From GCA-2732755 sp965228265 (lineage in GTDB: Bacteria > Planctomycetota > Phycisphaerae > Phycisphaerales > UBA1924): DNA of 64,000 bases. The notes beneath the pieces were generated by a model. The model saw nothing but the letters and a program-made list of their open reading frames with translations, was not told the DNA's origin and made no database searches. Position 1 is the stretch's first letter. Every line of letters starts with the position of its first letter. The stretch lies in NCBI GenBank assembly GCA_965228265.1, contig OZ245804.1, positions 372,001-436,000 on the forward strand, given 5' to 3'. Of this stretch, positions 8,597 to 17,400 are shown piece by piece. The position numbers were made by a program, and so were the translations under genes.

Positions 8597-10309
8597 TTGG
8601 ATAAAAGCAAAGTATATGTTTGGGCTATTCCTTTGATTCTGACTGTTCCTTCGGGGTGCATGGTCGGGATGGACGGAATCGATCGGCGGGTCGACAAAGT
8701 GCTCGCCGAGCGGTCGAATCAGCTCGGGGACTTCGTCGCCCCCACCACGATCCGGGGTTCTGGCGAAACAGAGACCGACCGCCCGGGGCAGTCGAGCAAG
8801 ACAATCGCGACAGAGAATCCCGCGCCGGAGGATCTGGAGTACCACCCCGCCGACGAGGCCCGCGACGCGCAGGCGAGGCTTGACAGTTACCTGACCGAGA
8901 CGTCGGCCGAGACGATGGAGATCACGCTCGCCGAGGCGCTCAGGATCAGCCAGAACCAGAGCCGGGAGTTTCTAAGTGCCCAGGAGGACTACGTCCTGTC
9001 GGCGATCACGCTGCTGATCCAGCGTCACCGGTTCGACCCGCGGGTGTTCAACACGACCTCGGTCGAGGTCGCCGGCGAGGGCGACGACGGGCGGTTCACG
9101 TCGGTGCTCTCGATTCTAAACGAGCTGGGCGTAACGAAGCAGTTCGAGCGGGGCGGGCAGGTGGCTGCGAGCTGGCTGCTGAGCGCGACGGAGGACCTGC
9201 GAGACGGGGCGACGGACCGGTACACGCAGTCGAGCGAGATCGTTCTCTCGGGCAATTTCCCGCTCCTGCGCGGCGCGGGGACGGTCGCGAGCGAGGCGCT
9301 GATCCAGGCCGAGCGGAACGTGGTGTACGCGGCCCGGAACTTCGAGCGGTTCCGCAGGCAGTTGTTTGTCTCGATCGCCAGCGATTACATCCGTCTGCTC
9401 CAGCAGCTTGCCTCGATCGAGAACCAGGAGCGGCGGATCGAGTCGCTCGAGATTCTGCAGAACGAGACACAGGCCAAGGCCGACGCGGGCCAGGTGCGGA
9501 GCTTCGAGATCTCGATCGCCGAGAGCGACCTGCTCCAGGCGCGTGCGGACCTCGCGGGGCTGCGGGACCGGTACCGCCTGTCGGAGGATCAGTTCAAGAT
9601 CCGCATCGGCTTGCCGGTCGATCAGCCGATCCGCATCACGCCGATGGAGCTGATGCTGCCTGACCCGGACATCACGCTCGACGAGGCGATGAGCAGGGCG
9701 CTGGATTTTCGGCTTGATCTGCAGAACGCGCGAGACCGCGTGCTGGATGCCCGTCGCAGCGTGTCCAACGCACGCAACGACGTGCTGCCCGATCTGGACG
9801 TGAACGCGCGAGTGGGCCTGCCGACCGATCCCGATGTGGACGAGGGCGGGCTGGACTTTGATCCCGATGAGCTGAGCTACTCGGCGGGGATCATGCTTGA
9901 TCTGCCCCTGGATCGGCTCGAAGAGAAGCTGCGTGTGCGGCAGAGCCTGATCGAGCTCGAGCAGCAGATCCGCAGCTACGAGCGCGACCGGGACAACGTG
10001 GTGATCGATTCCCGCGCGGCGGTGCGCGGCGTCGAACTGGCCAGGCTTCAGCTCACACTCGCCGAGCGTCAGGTCGAGACGAACCGTCGCCGACAGCGCG
10101 GGCAGGAGCTCGACCCCGACAACGTGACGCCGCAGGAGCGGGTCGACACGCAGAACGCGCTGCTCTCCGCGGAGAACGCGCGTGACCAGGCCGAGGCGGA
10201 CCTTCGTGTGGCGATTCTGAATTACCTGCTGAGCACGGGCCAGATGCGCGTGACCGAGACGGGCGCGATCTCCCCGATCGGCGGGCTTGAGTTGATGCCG
10301 GTGGATTGA
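8597..10309 (+). CDS. TolC-family outer membrane efflux protein
   Basis: 570 residues from a TTG at 8597 with CGGAG 7 nt upstream. A short hydrophobic leader ends in PSGC (Cys21), a possible though non-classical lipobox. After a polar linker comes the TolC/OEP fold: ITLAEALRISQNQSREFLSAQEDY, long heptad helices (ERFRRQLFVSIASDYIRLLQQLASIENQERRIESL), the turn KADAGQVRSFEISIAESDLLQARADL, then a second half ending QNALLSAENARDQAEADLRVAILNYLLSTGQ. Such proteins form trimeric channels joined to efflux pumps or type I exporters. No membrane-fusion or pump gene is adjacent, so the partner must be elsewhere. Confidence 0.88.
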   Translation: MDKSKVYVWAIPLILTVPSGCMVGMDGIDRRVDKVLAERSNQLGDFVAPTTIRGSGETETDRPGQSSKTIATENPAPEDLEYHPADEARDAQARLDSYLTETSAETMEITLAEALRISQNQSREFLSAQEDYVLSAITLLIQRHRFDPRVFNTTSVEVAGEGDDGRFTSVLSILNELGVTKQFERGGQVAASWLLSATEDLRDGATDRYTQSSEIVLSGNFPLLRGAGTVASEALIQAERNVVYAARNFERFRRQLFVSIASDYIRLLQQLASIENQERRIESLEILQNETQAKADAGQVRSFEISIAESDLLQARADLAGLRDRYRLSEDQFKIRIGLPVDQPIRITPMELMLPDPDITLDEAMSRALDFRLDLQNARDRVLDARRSVSNARNDVLPDLDVNARVGLPTDPDVDEGGLDFDPDELSYSAGIMLDLPLDRLEEKLRVRQSLIELEQQIRSYERDRDNVVIDSRAAVRGVELARLQLTLAERQVETNRRRQRGQELDPDNVTPQERVDTQNALLSAENARDQAEADLRVAILNYLLSTGQMRVTETGAISPIGGLELMPVD

Positions 10310-10320
10310 GTCGAATAGCC

Positions 10321-10340
10321 CCGCCCGGTTCCGCGGGCGG
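10321..10340. terminator. GC hairpin at convergent junction
   Basis: CCGCCCG and CGGGCGG form a 7-bp perfect stem with a 6-nt loop, lying 12 bp after the TolC-family stop and 18 bp after the stop of the convergent acetyltransferase. There is only a short T-rich tail, so bidirectional termination is likely but not certain. Confidence 0.5.
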
Positions 10341-10357
10341 CTTGTTGGCGGAGTGGT

Positions 10358-11026
10358 TTAGCCGAACTCGCGTTGCCAGTCGTCGACGGTGAGCTGCCAT
10401 CGGTCGTGGACGTGCCAGGCTTCGCCTGTGGTGAGGTGCGTGGATTCGTCGCCGGACTTGGTGAAGCCGCAGGAGGCGTAGAGCTTCTGGCTGGATGTGT
10501 TTTCGGGCTGGATCCATGCGTCGACGCGGTGCATGCCGAGGCCTTCGGGCAGGTCGGCGAGCGAGTAGGACATGAGCGCCAGGAGTCCTTCGCGGGCCAG
10601 GCCCACGCCGGTGCGTTCGGGGTCGAGCCAGCAGTTGGCGTCGGCGTTGTTCTCGAAGCCGCGACGGATGACGACGAGGTTGAACGCGCCGACGATCGAG
10701 CCGGTGCGGTTGGTCGCGATGCGGCGGAAGGCCTTGCCGGTCTTTTCGCCTTGCCGGGTCAGCTCGAGCTGGCGGGCGAAGATGGCCTCGGGGGTGGCGT
10801 TCTCGTCGCCCGTGGGCAGGACGGGCATGAGGTGGTCGCGGGCGCGTTCGACGAGTTCGACGAAGGCGGCTTCGTCGCCGGGCTCGAGAGCACGGAGGAT
10901 CAGGCGGGGGGTTTCGATCGTGACCGAGGGGTGTTCGGTCGTGGGCGGCTCGACGTGGACGCGGACCGGCTTGCGGGTGGCCTGCACGCTGGGTTTTTTG
11001 GTGCCGAACTCAACCTCGGGGGTCAT
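10358..11026 (-). CDS. GNAT-family N-acetyltransferase (RimJ/RimL-like)
   Basis: 222 residues from the ATG at 11026, which has CGGAG just upstream; the frame is open further but runs into the divergent gene. After about 35 variable residues the GNAT core begins: VTIETPRLILRALEPGDEAAFVEL, then GSIVGAFNLVVIRRGFENNADANCWLDPERTGVGLAREGL, the acetyl-CoA loop region, and HRVDAWIQPENTSSQKLYASCGFTKSG. This is the RimJ/RimL layout (Acetyltransf_3). Members acetylate ribosomal proteins, antibiotics or metabolites; the substrate here is not evident. Confidence 0.85.
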   Translation of the reverse strand: MTPEVEFGTKKPSVQATRKPVRVHVEPPTTEHPSVTIETPRLILRALEPGDEAAFVELVERARDHLMPVLPTGDENATPEAIFARQLELTRQGEKTGKAFRRIATNRTGSIVGAFNLVVIRRGFENNADANCWLDPERTGVGLAREGLLALMSYSLADLPEGLGMHRVDAWIQPENTSSQKLYASCGFTKSGDESTHLTTGEAWHVHDRWQLTVDDWQREFG

Positions 11027-11071
11027 TGCTGATCTCCGTGCTTGCCTTGGGCGGTCTGGTACAGTCGGTCC

Positions 11072-12241
11072 ATGGAGACCGAGGTCGCCCTGGCGGTGCG
11101 CATGGTTCTGGCTATCGGCTTGGCGTGGGTTCTGACGTTTACGTTTGGGCGTCGTTTGCTCAGGCTCGACCTGCGCGGGGCGGGAGTTGTGGGCGGCGTA
11201 TGCGCAGGAATTGCGCTCGGGCCGATGGTCTTGGGGAAGGTCGCGCCGGCGTTCTACGAGGAGGTCAATGTCGGGGGCGCTCAGCAGCAGGAGATGATCG
11301 AAGCGACCGAGCGGGCGTACCGGGCAGACATCCACGCGCTCGAAGAGAGCGGCGTCACCGAAATCGCCATCGCGGAGCTCAGATCAGAGCTCCATTGGGC
11401 ATTGCTGGCCCTCCAGAAAGATCAGGCTTCGCTCCGTGCGTGGCATCGTGATCTTCCCTTGGCGATCGCATCCTCACTCGGACTCATCGCGCTCATGCTC
11501 GGGGCGATGCGTGAGCGGGGTGCCTTACTCGATGGCATCCGCATCGGCGGAGTGACAGCAGCCATCGCGGCTCTGGCGTGGGCGGTTGTCGCGCGTCGGC
11601 TTGTGGGTGTGGATCTGGCGCTCGCGGCTGTCATCGGCGGCACGCTCGCGGCCGGCTCGGTCTGGACGCGCGGATCGTGGCGGATGGGATTCGGACTGAC
11701 GGGTCTCATGGTCGCGGTGCTGGCGCTCACTGTGGGCGATGCGTTCGGCGCGGCTTGGCGCGCGTTCGTGACTGTGGCGCTCGGGCTTGTCCTCGGGCGG
11801 GTCGTGCGTTTCGGGCCAACGGGTGATCGCCGATCGATGTGGGTGGTGCACGGGCTCATGGTGCCAGCCGTCGTGTCGGTGATGGTCTCGTCGTGCGATC
11901 TCTCGCAGGTGCCGGGCTCGGCGCTCTGGTTCGTGCTGCTCGCGGGCGTATTGGGCGCTGACCTGCACTTTCTCGCGGCGTTCCTGGCGCTCGGCTGGCT
12001 CGGGCGCGGCTGGAGGCAGTGGCGTCCGATGACCGCCTGGCACAACGCCTACGCGCAGGGCTTCGGCGGGACGCAGATTGTGCTTGCGAATCTCGTGCTC
12101 GCGTTCGGGCTCATGGAGCGTCAGCCCGAGATCGCGGGCGTACTGGGGTTTGCAGCTGCGGCGATGGCGGTGACGGGCGAGATCACACGGCCCGCGACGC
12201 ACAAGGCGCTGGCCAGGATGCGAGGCGAATCGGTCTTGTAA
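11072..12241 (+). CDS. multi-pass membrane protein, divergent cation:proton antiporter-like
   Basis: 389 residues. The ATG at 11072 (METEVALAVRM) was preferred over 11042 because the shorter form starts directly at the first membrane helix and leaves promoter room for the divergent acetyltransferase. The segment GVVGGVCAGIALGPMVLGKVAPAF resembles the second helix of Na+/H+ (CPA2) exchangers. A soluble helical hairpin at about 70-130 (EMIEATERAYRADIHALEESGV) interrupts the membrane part, and about nine more hydrophobic segments follow, with AYAQGFGGTQIVLANLVLAFGL near the end. The canonical exchanger core is not obvious, so transport of a cation is inference. Confidence 0.55.
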   Translation: METEVALAVRMVLAIGLAWVLTFTFGRRLLRLDLRGAGVVGGVCAGIALGPMVLGKVAPAFYEEVNVGGAQQQEMIEATERAYRADIHALEESGVTEIAIAELRSELHWALLALQKDQASLRAWHRDLPLAIASSLGLIALMLGAMRERGALLDGIRIGGVTAAIAALAWAVVARRLVGVDLALAAVIGGTLAAGSVWTRGSWRMGFGLTGLMVAVLALTVGDAFGAAWRAFVTVALGLVLGRVVRFGPTGDRRSMWVVHGLMVPAVVSVMVSSCDLSQVPGSALWFVLLAGVLGADLHFLAAFLALGWLGRGWRQWRPMTAWHNAYAQGFGGTQIVLANLVLAFGLMERQPEIAGVLGFAAAAMAVTGEITRPATHKALARMRGESVL

Positions 12242-12247
12242 ACGAAC

Positions 12248-12339
12248 GGGTGCCACGGGTTGTCTTGCAACCCGTGACTTGTTTCGTGTACTCATCCAGA
12301 TTCGCACGGCTTGCCGAGGACGGACAAGCCGTGGCACCC
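12248..12339. repeat. two-hairpin palindromic element, copy A
   Basis: Bounded by GGGTGCCAC and its complement GTGGCACCC. Inside are two hairpins: CACGGGTT/AACCCGTG and CACGGCTTG/CAAGCCGTG. A near-identical copy lies at 17953-18032, with a decayed one at 34561-34647 and a relative with the same ends but different stems at 52302-52390. It fills the gap between the convergent antiporter-like gene and glmS and could act as a bidirectional terminator. Confidence 0.9.
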
Positions 12340-12343
12340 GGCG

Positions 12344-14173
12344 TTACTCGACGGTGACGCTCTTGGCGAGGTTGCGAGGCTTGTCGACGTCGTGGCCGCG
12401 CAGGACCGCGGCGTAGTACGCCATGAGCTGCAGCGGCACGACCGTGAGCAAGGGGCTCAGCGGCTCGGCGACCTCGGGCACCCAGAGAACGTCGTGGGCG
12501 ACCTGCTCGATCTCATTGTCGCCTTCGGTGGCGACGGCGATGATGTGCCCGCCGCGGGCGCGGACCTCTTCGATGTTGGCGAGCACCTTGGTGTACTGCG
12601 CGCCGCGGTTGGCGATGAAGACGGCGGGCATGCCCTCGTTGATGAGTGCGATCGGGCCGTGCTTCATCTCGGCTGCGGGCATGCCCTCGGCGTGGATGTA
12701 GCTGATTTCTTTGAGCTTGAGCGCCCCCTCGAGCGCGGTCGGGTAGTTGTACCCCCGGCCCATGAAGAGCCAGTTCTCGCGCTGGACGTACTTCTCGGTG
12801 ACGGACTTGATGCGGTCGGCCTGCTCGAGCACGATCTCGATTTTGTCGGGGATGCTCTCGAGCTCGGCGATCATGTGCTTGGTCTTTTCGACGCTCGTAA
12901 ACCGCCGGCGGCCCAGGAACAGGGCCATCATCGTGAGCACCGCGACCTGGCCCGTGAAGGCCTTGGTGCTGGCGACGCCGATCTCGGGCCCGACGCGGAG
13001 GTAGACGCCCGCGTCGGTGTTGCGTGAGATGCTCGAGCCGACGGAGTTGACGACACCCAGCGCCAGGGCGCCCTTGTCCTTGGCCTCTTCGAGGGCGGCG
13101 AGCGTGTCGGCGGTCTCGCCCGACTGGCTGATCGCGCAGACGACGGTGCCCTCTTCGACGATCGGGTTGCGGTACCGGAACTCGGAGGCGTACTCGACCT
13201 CGGTGGGGATCTTGGCGAGGTCCTCGAAGAGGTACTCGCCGATCATGCCCGCGTGGAGGGCCGTGCCCTGGCCCGTCATGATGAATTTGCGGGCACGGAC
13301 GAGCTCTTTGGCGTGGCTGAGGAGCCCACCCAGCACGATGCGTCCCTCGTCGCGGTCGACCCGGCCGCGAAGCGTGGTGCGGAGCGCGCGGGGCTGCTCG
13401 AAGATTTCCTTCTGCATGTAGTGGTCGAAGGAGCCCAGCTCGACCTGGCCAAGCTCCGAGTTGAGCTGGAGCATCTGGGGCGTGACGGCCTTGTTGTGGA
13501 TGGTCGAAGTGCGGATCGAGTCGCGTGTGAGGCGGACGACGTTGTAGTCATCGAGCGCAAAGGCGCGGTTGGTGTGCGCCACGATCGCGGAGGGGTCGGA
13601 GGCGACGACATACTCGCCCGAGCCGACGCCCACCATGAGCGGGCCGCCCTTGCGCGCGCAGACGAGGACATCGGGCTCCTGCGTGCAGAGGACGGCGATG
13701 GCGTAGGCGCCGGTGACTTCCTTGAGTGCCGCCTTGACAGCCGCTTCGAGGTCCCCTTCGTAGAACTCGGAGATCAGGCAGGCCAGGACCTCGGTGTCGG
13801 TTTCGGTGTGGAACTCGTGGCCCCGCTCGCCCAGAACGGTGCGGAGGGCGGCGTAGTTCTCGATGATGCCGTTGTGCACGAGGCAGATGTTGCCCGCGTT
13901 GTCGGTGTGTGGGTGGCAGTTGGTTTCGGTGACGGCACCGTGTGTGGCCCATCTGGTATGCGCGATGCCGAGGGTGCCGTCGAATCCGGCCCGGGACTCG
14001 AGCTTGGCTTCGAGGTTGGCGACGCGTCCGACGGCTCGCTCGACGTCGAGGCCCTCATCGCCCAGTACGGCGAGACCGGCCGAGTCGTAGCCGCGGTATT
14101 CGAGCCGCTTGAGCCCCTCGACGAGGAGGCTCTTGGCGGGGATGTTTCCGATGTACCCGACGATGCCGCACAT
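12344..14173 (-). CDS. glmS: glutamine--fructose-6-phosphate aminotransferase (isomerizing)
   Basis: 609 residues, the usual length. It makes glucosamine 6-phosphate from fructose 6-phosphate and glutamine, the first step to UDP-GlcNAc. The start MCGIVGYIG exposes the N-terminal nucleophile Cys after Met removal; GGAGAG lies upstream. The class II glutamine amidotransferase domain (about 1-225) shows EYRGYDSAG, HTRWATHG and HNGIIENY. Two SIS sugar-isomerase domains follow (TGQGTALHAGMIGEYLFED; SQSGETADT; GRGYNYPTALEGALKLKEISYIHAEGMPAAEMKHGP), and the C-terminus is the usual KPRNLAKSVTVE. It is divergent from carB. No glmS ribozyme was recognised upstream. Confidence 0.98.
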   Translation of the reverse strand: MCGIVGYIGNIPAKSLLVEGLKRLEYRGYDSAGLAVLGDEGLDVERAVGRVANLEAKLESRAGFDGTLGIAHTRWATHGAVTETNCHPHTDNAGNICLVHNGIIENYAALRTVLGERGHEFHTETDTEVLACLISEFYEGDLEAAVKAALKEVTGAYAIAVLCTQEPDVLVCARKGGPLMVGVGSGEYVVASDPSAIVAHTNRAFALDDYNVVRLTRDSIRTSTIHNKAVTPQMLQLNSELGQVELGSFDHYMQKEIFEQPRALRTTLRGRVDRDEGRIVLGGLLSHAKELVRARKFIMTGQGTALHAGMIGEYLFEDLAKIPTEVEYASEFRYRNPIVEEGTVVCAISQSGETADTLAALEEAKDKGALALGVVNSVGSSISRNTDAGVYLRVGPEIGVASTKAFTGQVAVLTMMALFLGRRRFTSVEKTKHMIAELESIPDKIEIVLEQADRIKSVTEKYVQRENWLFMGRGYNYPTALEGALKLKEISYIHAEGMPAAEMKHGPIALINEGMPAVFIANRGAQYTKVLANIEEVRARGGHIIAVATEGDNEIEQVAHDVLWVPEVAEPLSPLLTVVPLQLMAYYAAVLRGHDVDKPRNLAKSVTVE

Positions 14174-14403
14174 GTGGTGATCTCTCCGAAACGGTGCTGG
14201 ACCCGTGACAACTCTATCAACGCGGTGGGTGGTTGCCGGGTTCGCCTGATGAATGGTTATCGACAGGTTCGGCCCGATAGGGCAATCGGGGCACGGAAAG
14301 GGCATTGCCGGGCATGAATGGCGGGCGGGTTGTGTGAATACGTGAATCTGGGGGATCGGGGAGAGGGTCTGTCAGCGGTGAGCGGCCTACGCTCATGGAG
14401 TTT

Positions 14404-14422
14404 GCGTCGAGCGAATCGACGC
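14404..14422 (+). promoter_or_regulatory. hairpin in the carB leader
   Basis: GCGTCGA and TCGACGC form a perfect 7-bp stem with a 5-nt GCGAA loop, ending 23 bp before the carB start. It lies in the 272-bp divergent region between glmS and carB, where no other motif was recognised. It could influence carB translation or be an operator; there is no T-tract to make it a terminator. Confidence 0.35.
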
Positions 14423-14445
14423 CGCTCTGAGGGGACCACCCACCG

Positions 14446-17400
14446 ATGCCAAAGCGCGACGATATCCGCACGATCCTGATCATCGGCTCCGGGCCCATCG
14501 TGATCGGGCAGGGATGCGAGTTTGACTACTCCGGGACGCAGGCTTGCAAGGCGCTCCGGGCCGAGGGGTACCGGGTGGTGCTCGTCAACTCGAACCCGGC
14601 GACGATCATGACCGACCCAGCCTTCAGCGACCGGACGTACATCGAGCCGATCACGCCCGAGGCGGTGCGGAAGATCATCGAGAAGGAACGCGATCTCGGC
14701 ACGCCGATCGACGCGGTGCTGCCGACGCTGGGCGGGCAGACGGGGCTGAACTGCGCGTGCGCACTGCACGACTCGGGCGCCCTTGCCGAGCTCGGAGTGG
14801 AACTTATCGGCGCGACGCGCGAGGTGATCCATCGGGCCGAGGACCGCAAGGCGTTCGCCAAGATCTGCGCCGACATCGGGCTCAAGACGCCCCCGGCGAC
14901 GACGGTCGGCTCGATGAGCGAAGCGATGGAGGCCGTGGAATCGATCGGCCTGCCCGCGATCATCCGCCCGGCGTTCACACTCGGCGGCTTTGGCGGCGGG
15001 ATCGCCTACAACGCCGAGGAGTACCGCGAGCTCGTCCAGCGTGGTCTCGACGCCTCCATGATCACCCAGGTCCAGATCGACAAGAGCCTGATCGGATGGA
15101 AGGAATACGAGCTCGAGGTCATCCGCGACGTCAAGGACAACTGCATCATCGTCTGCGGCATCGAGAACCTCGACGCGATGGGCGTGCACACGGGCGATTC
15201 GATCACCGTCGCCCCGGTGCTCACGCTGACGGACAAGGAATACCAGGCGCTCCGCGATGCGGCGCTCGGGGTCATGCGGGCGGTGGGCGTTGAGACGGGC
15301 GGCTCGAACGTGCAGTTCGCGGTGAACCCCGATCCGGAAGACGGCAAGTTCGAGTTCGTGGTCGTCGAGATGAACCCCCGCGTGAGCCGAAGCTCGGCGC
15401 TGGCGTCCAAGGCCACGGGTTTCCCGATCGCCAAGATCGCGGCCCAGCTGGCGGTGGGCTACACGCTCGACGAGCTGCGCAACGACATCACCGGCACAAC
15501 GAGCGCGTGCTTCGAGCCGACGATTGATTACGTCGTCACGAAGATCCCGCGATGGACGTTCGAGAAATTCCCCGAGGCCGACGAAACGCTGACGACGCAG
15601 ATGAAGTCCGTCGGCGAGGTGATGGCGATCGGGCGGACGTTCAAGGAGAGCTTCCAGAAGGCGATCCGCTCGCTCGATGTGAAGCGCTTCGGGCTCGGGC
15701 TCGACAAGAACGACAAGTGGCTCGCCTCGATGCGCTCGGGCGGCACGGGCCGGACGGCCGACGGGCAACCGATCGAGTGGCCCATCGCCGAGGACAAGCT
15801 GATCCGCAAGCTGAGCGTGCCGAGCCAGGGACGGATCTACTACATCCGCTACGCGCTCAAGAGCGGGATGACGGTCGATGAGATCAGCAGGCACACGCGG
15901 ATCGATCCGTTCTTCATCGATCAGATGGCGCAGCTCGTTGAGTTCGAGGACCAACTGACGGCGTACGAGTCGCTCGACGCCCTGCCCGCCGAGACGCTCG
16001 CCGAGGCCAAGCGTCTCGGATTCAGCGATGCGCAGGTCGCCAACCTGTACCTGGGCGGGATCAGTGACGAGACGATCCTCAAGGTGCGCAGGCACCGCGA
16101 GGCGCAGGGCATCAAGCCGGTGTTCAAGCTGGTGGACACGTGTGCCGCCGAGTTCGAGGCGGTCACGCCCTACTACTACTCGACGTATGAGTTTGCATCA
16201 CCCGGTGGCGGAGGCTTCCAGCCTCCGCATGATGAGGCGCGGAGGCTGGAAGCCTCCGCCACTGGAGAGGTAGCAGAATCGGAAGTGCGCCAGAGCGACA
16301 CCGAGAAGGTCGTCATCCTCGGCGGCGGGCCGAACCGGATCGGGCAGGGAATCGAGTTCGACTACTGCTGCGTCCACGCGTCGCTGGCGGCCCGTGAGAT
16401 CGGGTACGAGTCGGTGATGATCAACTGCAACCCGGAGACGGTGAGCACCGACTACGACACGAGCGACATGCTGTTCTTTGAGCCGCTGACGCTCGAGGAC
16501 ACGCTCAACATCATCGAGGCGATCAACGCGCCCAGCGGCAAGGTCAAGGGCGCGATCGTGCAGCTCGGCGGGCAGACGCCGCTCAATTTGGCGCACGGGC
16601 TCAACTCCGCGGGCGTGCCCTTGCTCGGAACAAGCCTGGATTCGATCGACCTTGCCGAGGACCGCGAGCGGTTCGACGCGATGCTTGAGGAACTCGGTCT
16701 TGAGCGCCCGGCCTCGGGCATCGCACGCTCGATCGAGGACGCGGTGCGAATCGCGGGCAAGATCGGGTACCCGGTGCTGGTGCGCCCCAGCTACGTGCTG
16801 GGCGGGCGGGGCATGGAGATCTGCTCCGACGAGTCGGCGCTCAAGCGGTACGTCGCCACGGCGGTCGATGTCTCGGGCCTCGACGATGCGCCGATCCTGA
16901 TCGATCAGTTCCTCGACTCGGCGACCGAGGTCGACGTCGACGTCGTCGCGGACTTTGCGCCCGATGGCACCGGCAAGGCGATGGTCTGTGGCGTGATGGA
17001 GCACATCGAGCAGGCGGGCGTGCACTCGGGCGACAGCTCGTGCACCATCCCGCCGTGGTCGCTCGGGGCGGGGGTGGTCGAGCGTGTGCGCACGACCGCG
17101 CGGAAGCTCGCCGAGCGCCTGAAGGTGCGCGGGCTGATGAACGTGCAGATGGCGATCAAAGACGACCGGGTGTTCATCATTGAAGTGAACCCAAGAGCGA
17201 GCCGGACCGTGCCGTTTGTTGGCAAAGCCAAGCACACGTCGTGGGCCTCGACGGCTTCAAAGGTCATGATGGGCCAATCGCTCGATGAGCTGGGCGCGAT
17301 GGAGATCAACCAGCCGGGCGTGTTCGCGGTGAAAGAGTCCGTGTTCCCGTTCAGCAGGTTCCCGGGCGTGGACGTGATCCTGGGCCCGGAGATGCGATCG

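Noticed and set aside
12248..12339. CRISPR-like repeat
   Set aside because: Only paired inverted arms, no regular direct repeats with spacers; no cas genes in the window.
14174..14445. glmS ribozyme or riboswitch in the glmS leader
   Set aside because: No sequence or fold resembling the glmS ribozyme core could be recognised.
14257..16095. 612-codon minus-strand frame over carB
   Set aside because: Low-complexity Arg/Asp/Leu/His translation, antisense to well-conserved carB.
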